DNA of 7,191 nucleotides from Kiloniellales bacterium (lineage in GTDB: Bacteria; Pseudomonadota; Alphaproteobacteria; Kiloniellales; JAKSBE01). The notes beneath the pieces were generated by a model, which was not told the origin of the DNA, did not search any database, and worked only from the letters and a program-made list of their open reading frames with translations. How positions within the stretch are numbered: the stretch's first letter is position 1; every line of letters begins with the position of its first letter. The translations under genes and the position numbers were made by a program. Location: assembly GCA_030067055.1 (NCBI GenBank), contig JASJAL010000400.1, forward strand, positions 1 through 7,191. Reading direction: 5' to 3'. This document shows, piece by piece, positions 1 to 7,191 of the stretch.

Positions 1-437
1 CCGACCTGCCCGGCGATCGAGGAGATGAAGACCAGGCTACCGCCGCCCCGAGCCTCGAGGTGAGGGACCGCCGCCTGGGCCATTTGGAAGTTGCCGCGCA
101 GGTTGACGTCCATCACCAGGTTGTACTCCGCGGGCGCGATCTCCGCGAGCGGGGTGCCGAAGACCACGCCGGCGTTGCCGATCAGGATGTCGATCCCACC
201 GAGTTCCGCGGCAATGGCCGCCACGGCGTCGAAGCAGGCCTGCCGCTCGCGGACGTCGCAGACCGTACCGAAGTGCCCCTCGCCCAGCTCGGCGGCCGCG
301 GCCTCCGGGTCCTCATCCGCCAGGTCGAGGATCGCGACCCGGGCGCCCTCGGCCGCGAGGAGCCGCGCCGTGGCGCCGCCGATCCCCGCCTCCGACGCGC
401 CGCCGGTGATGACGGCGACCTTGTCCTTCAGAATCAT
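1..437 (-). CDS. Short-chain dehydrogenase/reductase (SDR), N-terminal part, cut by window edge
   Basis: This is an NAD(P)-dependent oxidoreductase of the classical SDR family. It starts at the ATG at 437 and stays open for 145 codons to the window edge, so the C-terminal half is missing. Visible SDR marks: a cofactor-binding turn TGGASEAGIGGATA at residues 11-24, a D at residue 38 at the end of the second strand (family knowledge: favours NAD(H) over NADP(H)), the NAG motif at 88-90, N112 in DVNLRG, and the catalytic-serine motif ISSIAG at 138-143 with S140 as the likely catalytic serine. The YxxxK pair lies outside the window. The glycine motif has two extra residues (EA) compared with the usual TGxxxGIG; this variant occurs in some SDRs. 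The ribosome site is weak (GGTAGGG upstream). The substrate cannot be inferred. Neighbour cysS is 176 bases upstream with a repeat between them, so the gene is probably transcribed separately. Confidence 0.9.
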   Translation of the reverse strand, partial: MILKDKVAVITGGASEAGIGGATARLLAAEGARVAILDLADEDPEAAAAELGEGHFGTVCDVRERQACFDAVAAIAAELGGIDILIGNAGVVFGTPLAEIAPAEYNLVMDVNLRGNFQMAQAAVPHLEARGGGSLVFISSIAGQV

Positions 438-470
438 GGCTTGCCCTACCTCGCATCCCGTTCCCGGAGC

Positions 471-501
471 ACCATAGCGCGGCACCCACTCCTACTGTCA
501 T
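471..501 (-). promoter_or_regulatory. Weak promoter candidate for the SDR gene
   Basis: On the minus strand, ATGACA (496-501) is followed after 19 bases by TATGGT (471-476), about 33 bases upstream of the SDR start codon. The boxes resemble sigma-70 hexamers, but the spacer is longer than the preferred 17. The -35-like box overlaps the edge of the palindromic repeat. It is the only plausible pair seen in this gap. Confidence 0.22.
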
Positions 502-599
502 CACCGGACTTGATCCGGTGATCCAGTGAACAACCCGAGACCGAGTCGCCTGGATTGCCGGATCGCGCGAAGCGCAGCGCATACGCGCCCGGCAATGAC
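497..599. repeat. Composite palindromic intergenic repeat (REP-like, four-way-junction fold)
   Basis: This 103-base element in the cysS-SDR gap consists of nested inverted repeats that abut exactly. GTC (497-499) pairs with GAC (597-599). ATCACCGGA (500-508) pairs with TCCGGTGAT (514-522) around loop CTTGA. CCAG (523-526) pairs with CTGG (550-553). ATTGCCGG (554-561) pairs with CCGGCAAT (589-596), extended inside by GCGCG (565-569) with CGCGC (584-588). The pairs leave no unpaired base at the junction, so either strand could fold into a cruciform. Elements of the type GTCAT-YRCCGG-CTTGA-CCGG-YR-ATCCAG are, from memory, common between genes in alphaproteobacteria. It begins about 15 bases beyond the cysS stop on the transcript and may protect or end the cysS mRNA 3' end, but neither strand shows the U-run of a classical intrinsic terminator. 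Confidence 0.75.
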
Positions 600-613
600 G
601 GCGGAGTGTTGGG

Positions 614-1993
<1,380 letters not shown>

Positions 1994-2099
1994 GGGTCCG
2001 TCCCGGTCAGGGGCTGAGCTGTTCACGCGCGAAGGCGGCCGGGCGCGGGGGAGCGCCGGCGGTCAGGCCTGGGAACATCGCTGCGTCGGAACGGACATG
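1994..2099 (-). promoter_or_regulatory. Predicted 5' leader of cysS with a tiny ORF and a GC-rich hairpin
   Basis: If the promoter at 2106-2134 is used, transcription starts near 2099 and leaves a leader of about 105 bases. An ATG at 2098 would then lie at the very 5' end and open an 11-codon frame, MSVPTQRCSQA, stopping at 2063-2065 and containing one Cys codon (TGT). Just past its stop is a GC-rich inverted repeat: GGCGC (2042-2046) with GCGCC (2053-2057), extended by CC (2039-2040) with GG (2058-2059) across one bulged base. The layout is reminiscent of a leader-peptide arrangement, but a single Cys codon and no U-run make real attenuation doubtful. It could be chance in GC-rich DNA. Confidence 0.2.
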
Positions 2100-2105
2100 C
2101 CCGCG

Positions 2106-2134
2106 GTTCTAGGACCAAGACGAAGGAGGGTCAA
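2106..2134 (-). promoter_or_regulatory. Sigma-70-type promoter candidate for cysS
   Basis: On the minus strand TTGACC (2129-2134) is followed by a 17-base spacer and TAGAAC (2106-2111), the best hexamer pair with ideal spacing found in the window's gaps. TTGACC and CTAG-containing -10 boxes are common in alphaproteobacterial housekeeping promoters. The -35 box begins 12 bases past the glnS stop codon, so cysS can be expressed independently of glnS. The predicted start point is near 2099. Confidence 0.5.
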
Positions 2135-2146
2135 GGGGAAGGCGGG

Positions 2147-3838
<1,692 letters not shown>

Positions 3839-3930
3839 GCCGTCACGCTTGCTGTCAATTCGGGCCCGCTGAGCGCCTGCCCTCTGGGCGCCCTGTCTGC
3901 CAGAAAGCGCGGGCCGCGCCAAGCCGCCCT

Positions 3931-3951
3931 GCGCTAGAGGGCAGCTAGCGC
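3931..3951 (-). other. Perfect 7-bp hairpin overlapping the nadE stop codon
   Basis: GCGCTAG (3931-3937) and CTAGCGC (3945-3951) are exact inverted repeats around a 7-base loop; the nadE TAG stop (3945-3947) lies in one arm. GCCCT (3926-3930) could instead pair with AGGGC in the loop (3938-3942), giving a competing hairpin. No U-run follows on the minus strand, so it is not a textbook terminator. It might mark the nadE mRNA 3' end or reduce read-through into glnS. Confidence 0.35.
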
Positions 3952-5636
3952 GGGCCCTTGAAGGCGTTGGTGATGGGATAGCGGCGGTCGCGGCCGAAGG
4001 AGCGGCTGGTGATCTTGACCCCGGGCGGGGCCTGGCGGCGCTTGTACTCGGCGTTCTCCAGCAGGCGCCAGACCCGGTTCACGGTGTCCCGGTCGTGGCC
4101 CTTGGCGACGATCTCCTCGATCCCCAGCTCGCCCTCGATCAGGCCTTCCAGGATCTCGTCCAGGGCGTCGTAGGGCGGCAGGCTGTCCTGGTCGGTCTGG
4201 TCCGGCTTGAGCTCGGCCGAGGGCGGCTTGGTGATGATCCGCTCCGGGATCACCCGGCCGGCCGGTCCGAGGGCGCCCTTGGGCTGGGCCTGGTTGCGCC
4301 AGCGTGAGAGGGCGAAGACCGTGGTCTTGTAGACGTCCTTCAGGACGTTGAAGCCGCCGCACATGTCGCCGTAGAGGGTGGCGTAGCCGACCGACATCTC
4401 CGACTTGTTGCCGGTCGAGAGCACCATGTGGCCGAACTTGTTGGAGATCGCCATCAGGGTGAGGCCGCGCGAGCGGGCCTGGATGTTCTCCTCGGTGATG
4501 TCGGCCTCGCGGCCGTCGAAGAGCGGCTCGAGCATGCCGTCGAAGGCCTGCATGGCCGGCTCGATGCCGATCTCGTCCAGCCGGACCCCAAGCAGGCGGG
4601 CCGCCTCGGCCGCATCCTCCAAGCTCTCGGCGCTGGTGTAGGGCGAAGGCATCATGACGCAGCGAACCTGATCAGCGCCCAGGGCGTCGACCGCGACCGC
4701 GGCCGAGAGCGCCGAATCGATGCCGCCCGACATGCCGATCACCACGCCGGGGAAGCGGTTCTTTCCGACGTAGTCGCGCAGGCCCAGGATCAGGGCGCGG
4801 TAGGTCGCCTCCAAACCTTCTTCCGGCGCGACGCAGTCGGCCGCCGCACAGCTCCAGACGTCGTCCGGCCCCCTCGTCCACTCGGTCAGGACCAGGGCCT
4901 CCTCGAAGACCGGCAGCTGGGCGCGGAGCCGGCAGTCGGCGTCGAGGACGAAGGAGCCGCCTTCGAAGACCAGCTCGTCCTGGCCGCCGACCTGGTTGAC
5001 GTAGACCATGGGCAGGCCGGTCTCGGTCACCCGCTGGACCGCGAGCTGGTGCCGGTACTCGATCTTGTCGCGCTCGAAGGGCGAGCCGTTGATCACGATC
5101 AGGATCTCGGCGCCGGACTCCGCGAGGCACTCCGGCACCTCCGGGGTCCAGATGTCCTCGCAGACCGGCAGGCCCAGGCGCAGGCCTCGGAAGTTCACCG
5201 GGCCGGGCAGTGGGCCGGGCTTGAAGAGCCGCTTTTCGTCGAAGACCGAATAGTTCGGCAGGTCGGCCTTGGCGCGCAGGGTCTGGACCTTGCCGCCGTC
5301 GAGCAGCGCCGCCGCGTTGTAGAGGTGAAAGCGCAGCGGCTGTCCGTCCCGCCAGCCCTCGTCGCGCCAGGGCACGCCGACGACCAGGCCGGGCCCGCCA
5401 TCCGCGGTCTCCGCGGCCAGGGCCTCCAGGGCCGCCCAGGCCTCGTCAAGGAACTGTGGCTTGAGGATCAAGTCCTCGGGCGGATAGCCGACCAGGCAGA
5501 GCTCGGTCGCGACCATGAGGTCGGCACCCAGCGCCGCGGCCCGCTTGCGGAAGTCCCGCAGCTTGGCCAGGTTGCCCTCGATGTCGCCGACCGTCGGATT
5601 GATCTGCGCCAGGGCGATTTTCATGGTCTCGGCCAT
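3945..5636 (-). CDS. nadE: Glutamine-dependent NAD+ synthetase
   Basis: This enzyme catalyses the last step of NAD+ synthesis: ATP-dependent amidation of deamido-NAD+ using ammonia released from glutamine. The 563-residue product has the two-domain layout of glutamine-using enzymes. The N-terminal nitrilase-type amidohydrolase (about 5-255) has the expected triad: E45 in [14 protein letters not shown]123 in [16 protein letters not shown] and C159 in GLPVCEDIW. The C-terminal synthetase (about 275-563) has the ATP-pyrophosphatase loop SGGIDS at 303-308, [12 protein letters not shown] at 407-418 and [20 protein letters not shown] at 470-489. Two starts are possible, ATG 5636 and ATG 5624, four codons apart. 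An AAGG sits 3 bases before the first and 15 before the second, so neither spacing is ideal; 5636 is kept. The upstream peptidase gene ends 9 bases before, implying co-transcription. Confidence 0.97.
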   Translation of the reverse strand: MAETMKIALAQINPTVGDIEGNLAKLRDFRKRAAALGADLMVATELCLVGYPPEDLILKPQFLDEAWAALEALAAETADGGPGLVVGVPWRDEGWRDGQPLRFHLYNAAALLDGGKVQTLRAKADLPNYSVFDEKRLFKPGPLPGPVNFRGLRLGLPVCEDIWTPEVPECLAESGAEILIVINGSPFERDKIEYRHQLAVQRVTETGLPMVYVNQVGGQDELVFEGGSFVLDADCRLRAQLPVFEEALVLTEWTRGPDDVWSCAAADCVAPEEGLEATYRALILGLRDYVGKNRFPGVVIGMSGGIDSALSAAVAVDALGADQVRCVMMPSPYTSAESLEDAAEAARLLGVRLDEIGIEPAMQAFDGMLEPLFDGREADITEENIQARSRGLTLMAISNKFGHMVLSTGNKSEMSVGYATLYGDMCGGFNVLKDVYKTTVFALSRWRNQAQPKGALGPAGRVIPERIITKPPSAELKPDQTDQDSLPPYDALDEILEGLIEGELGIEEIVAKGHDRDTVNRVWRLLENAEYKRRQAPPGVKITSRSFGRDRRYPITNAFKGPR

Positions 5637-5645
5637 GGGCCTTAC

Positions 5646-6506
5646 TTACGACCCGGACGCGGCCTCTGCAAGCCGGGCCAGGGCCGGGCTGAGGGGCGTG
5701 ACCGGGCCCTGCAGCGACCAGTCCTTCTCGCGTGCGGTCCCGGCGATGGCGTCGATCCGCTCCTGGGTCAGGGGATGGCTGCTCAGGAGCTCCGGCGGCT
5801 GCGGAAAGTGCAGCACCGCCTCGAAGAAGGTCGCGGCCTCGGCGACGTGGCCGTAGAGCCCGGCGACGGCCGCCAGCGCGGCGGCGTCGGCCTCGCGCTC
5901 GACGTCACGGGAGAAGCTGGTGAACAGCAAGGCGTTGGGGCCGAAGACCAGCTCGTCCGGCAGCTCCGTCCCCGAGGAGGAGACCAGGGCGAAGAGCGCC
6001 TGCAGCAGCACCATCCCGCCGAGGGCCGCGGCCGGGTCCCGGTGGGCGATGTGGGCGACCTCGTGGGCCACCACCATGGCCAGGGCGTTCTCGTGCGGCA
6101 TCCGCTCGATCAGGCCGCGGGCGATGAAGATGTGCCCGCCGACGGTGGCGAAGGCATTTATCTGGTCGCTGTCCAGGTAGTGGGCCTTGACCGTCAGGCC
6201 CTCGGGTAGCGCGATGTGCGCTGCCAGGCGATCGGCCAGGGCCTGGAGCTCGTCGCGGAGCGGGCCGGTATCCACCTCGGAGCCCTCGGCCTCCTCGGCG
6301 AGGTGATCGCCGATGATCACGCCGGCGACAGCGTTCTCCCAGGCCACCGGCGCGTGGCGCCCGAGCAAGCTGCCCAGGAAAAGCGAGGCGAAGCCCAGCG
6401 CGGCGAAGAGCAGCAGCGTGCCCAGGCTCAACAGGAAGAACTCGTAGAGCGGGCTGTGGCGGCTGACGTTGATCCCCTCGGGGACCTTGGGGTTCTTGAA
6501 CTCCAC
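5646..6506 (-). CDS. M48-family zinc metallopeptidase, membrane-anchored
   Basis: This is a zinc protease of the M48 family, which includes HtpX-, Oma1- and BepA-type quality-control proteases. The 286-residue product has a short N-terminal segment, one strongly hydrophobic membrane segment at about residues 20-49, and a catalytic domain. The zinc motif HEVAH is at 148-152 (H148, E149, H152). The downstream glutamate ligand is E203 in the segment DVEREAD (ExxxD), and SSHPLTQERI at 242-251 matches the HP-x(4)-RI block of the family. The start is GTG 6506, with GAGG at 6515-6518 eight bases upstream. Extending the open frame upstream to 6845 would overlap the whole end of the preceding gene and gives Arg/Pro-rich shadow sequence. 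The gene begins 20 bases after the YbjQ-like gene and ends 9 bases before nadE. Substrate unknown; which side of the membrane the catalytic domain faces is not clear. Confidence 0.9.
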   Translation of the reverse strand: MEFKNPKVPEGINVSRHSPLYEFFLLSLGTLLLFAALGFASLFLGSLLGRHAPVAWENAVAGVIIGDHLAEEAEGSEVDTGPLRDELQALADRLAAHIALPEGLTVKAHYLDSDQINAFATVGGHIFIARGLIERMPHENALAMVVAHEVAHIAHRDPAAALGGMVLLQALFALVSSSGTELPDELVFGPNALLFTSFSRDVEREADAAALAAVAGLYGHVAEAATFFEAVLHFPQPPELLSSHPLTQERIDAIAGTAREKDWSLQGPVTPLSPALARLAEAASGS

Positions 6507-6526
6507 GCCGGCCGCCTCAGGCCCGC

Positions 6527-6988
6527 TCAGGGCAGGATCGCGGTGCCGTAGGCCAGCACCTCGACGCAGCCGACGCTCTGGCGGCGGCCCTTGGAGATCG
6601 AGGAGGTCTCGAAGCGGGTGTTGAAGATCATGGTCGCGCCCAGCTTGCGGGCCTCGGCCTGCATGCGCAACAGGGCCTCGCGCCGGCCGCGGTCGAGCAG
6701 GCTCTCGTAGGTGTGGACCCGGCCGCCGAAGAGCATCCGCAGGTGGGCGACGAAGCGCTTGAAGTAGTCGACCGAGACCACGACGCTGCCGCGCACCATC
6801 TGGGTGCCACCGCTGGGCAGGCTCTCCGGCACGGTCTTGCAGCACACGATGATCAGGTCGTTGAAATCGTCCTCGCGCCGCCGGATCGAGCGGTAGTGCC
6901 GGGCCTCCGCCAGCCGCCCGAAGCCGTAGCCCAGGAGCAGGAAGAAAACGACCAGGATCAGGCCGAAGAGGTTGGCGTAGAGCTCCAC
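6527..6988 (-). CDS. YbjQ/UPF0145-family protein with N-terminal membrane anchor
   Basis: The 153-residue product has one hydrophobic membrane segment at about residues 7-24, followed by a basic stretch (RHYRSIRRR, 30-38) that predicts the C-terminal domain faces the cytoplasm. Residues about 45-153 form a YbjQ-type (UPF0145, 'heavy-metal-binding') domain, recognised by the pattern GGR..YESLL.......AL..M..EA..LGA (88-118), then NTRFETSS (123-130) and EVLAYGTAI (143-151). E. coli YbjQ is only about 107 residues and lacks the anchor. The molecular function of the family is not established, and the metal label rests on fold similarity. Cysteines are at 49, 50 and 141. The start is GTG 6988, with GGAG (6997-7000) eight bases upstream. 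The preceding paralogue stops 5 bases before. The C-terminal domain shares 20 identities over 49 ungapped positions with that paralogue by hand count. Confidence 0.85.
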   Translation of the reverse strand: MELYANLFGLILVVFFLLLGYGFGRLAEARHYRSIRRREDDFNDLIIVCCKTVPESLPSGGTQMVRGSVVVSVDYFKRFVAHLRMLFGGRVHTYESLLDRGRREALLRMQAEARKLGATMIFNTRFETSSISKGRRQSVGCVEVLAYGTAILP

Positions 6989-6993
6989 AGCCG

Positions 6994-7191
6994 CTACTCC
7001 GCCACCACGGCGCTGCCGTAGGCCAGGATCTCGGAGGCGCCCTGGGTCACCGAGGAGGTGGTGAAGCGGACGTTGAGCACCGCGTTGGCGCCCTTGGCCT
7101 CGGCCTGCCGGATCATGCGCTGAAAGGCCTCCTCGCGGGCCTCCATCAGGAGCTCGCTGTAGCCCTTCAGCTCGCCGCCGACGATGTTCTT
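6994..7191 (-). CDS. YbjQ/UPF0145-family protein, C-terminal part, cut by window edge
   Basis: The last 65 residues of a YbjQ-type protein are visible, ending at TAG 6994-6996; the start is outside the window. The segment begins KNIVGGELKGYSELL and contains REEAFQRM, AKGANAVLNVRF, TTSS and EILAYGSAVV. These match the second half of E. coli YbjQ (DIVGG...Y...L..ARE.AFE.L...A..LGA.AVVG, ending SGTAV) and the adjacent downstream paralogue. Compared with that neighbour it lacks a 4-residue insertion before the final strand, and no cysteine is present in the visible part. Whether it also has a membrane anchor cannot be seen. It appears to be in the same operon as the downstream YbjQ, M48 peptidase and nadE genes. 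Function unknown. Confidence 0.85.
   Translation of the reverse strand, partial: KNIVGGELKGYSELLMEAREEAFQRMIRQAEAKGANAVLNVRFTTSSVTQGASEILAYGSAVVAE

Noticed and set aside
497..599. Palindromic repeat as an intrinsic terminator for cysS
   Set aside because: Neither stem is followed by a U-run on the minus strand; the nested junction structure fits a REP-like repeat better.
3853..3858. Perfect TTGACA on the minus strand just upstream of glnS
   Set aside because: No -10-like hexamer lies 16-18 bases downstream; the position would place transcription start inside the glnS coding region.
3839..3922. Longer glnS start at a TTG (3922)
   Set aside because: The added 28 residues are Arg/Ala/Gln-rich and unlike the family, and ATG 3838 gives the usual GlnRS N-terminus and length.
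4428..6209. 593-codon open frame on the plus strand opposite nadE and the M48 gene
   Set aside because: It is antisense to two genes with intact catalytic motifs; its translation is low-complexity (rich in G, R, A, D, V, L) with no recognisable motif, as expected opposite GC-rich codons.
6507..6845. Upstream extension of the M48 peptidase frame
   Set aside because: It would overlap the C-terminal 106 codons of the YbjQ-type gene and reads as Arg/Pro-rich shadow sequence; the GTG at 6506 has a well-spaced ribosome site.

Overview
This is a compact, GC-rich bacterial chromosomal segment with every supported gene on the minus strand, so transcription runs from high to low coordinates. The coding style (many GTG/ATG starts with GGAG or GAGG ribosome sites, very high third-position GC), the long glutamine-dependent NAD synthetase and a palindromic intergenic repeat of the TCA-TYRCCGG type suggest an alphaproteobacterium, perhaps Rhodospirillales. 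That placement is inference from style and memory of families; no marker gene was compared.

In order of transcription, the right end carries a tight four-gene run. It starts with the C-terminal end of a YbjQ/UPF0145-family protein (6994-7191, cut by the window). Next come a second, membrane-anchored YbjQ-family paralogue (6527-6988), an M48-family zinc metallopeptidase with one N-terminal membrane segment (5646-6506), and nadE, glutamine-hydrolysing NAD+ synthetase (3945-5636). Gaps are 5, 20 and 9 bases, so they are very probably one operon. After a 106-base gap holding a small perfect hairpin at the nadE stop comes glnS, glutaminyl-tRNA synthetase (2147-3838). A 153-base gap follows, with the best promoter candidate in the window (TTGACC, 17 bases, TAGAAC) and a leader of about 105 bases. 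Then comes cysS, cysteinyl-tRNA synthetase (614-1993). A 176-base gap holds a repeat whose segments can fold without interruption into a four-way junction. Last is the N-terminal 145 residues of a short-chain dehydrogenase/reductase (1-437, cut by the window).

Functionally this is mostly housekeeping: NAD+ synthesis and two class I aminoacyl-tRNA synthetases. The least understood part is the YbjQ-YbjQ-M48 module at the right end, two paralogous proteins of unknown function followed directly by a membrane protease. No tRNA, rRNA, CRISPR array, insertion sequence, integrase, toxin-antitoxin pair or defence gene was seen. The only intergenic stretches of any size (438-613, 1994-2146, 3839-3944) are described below.
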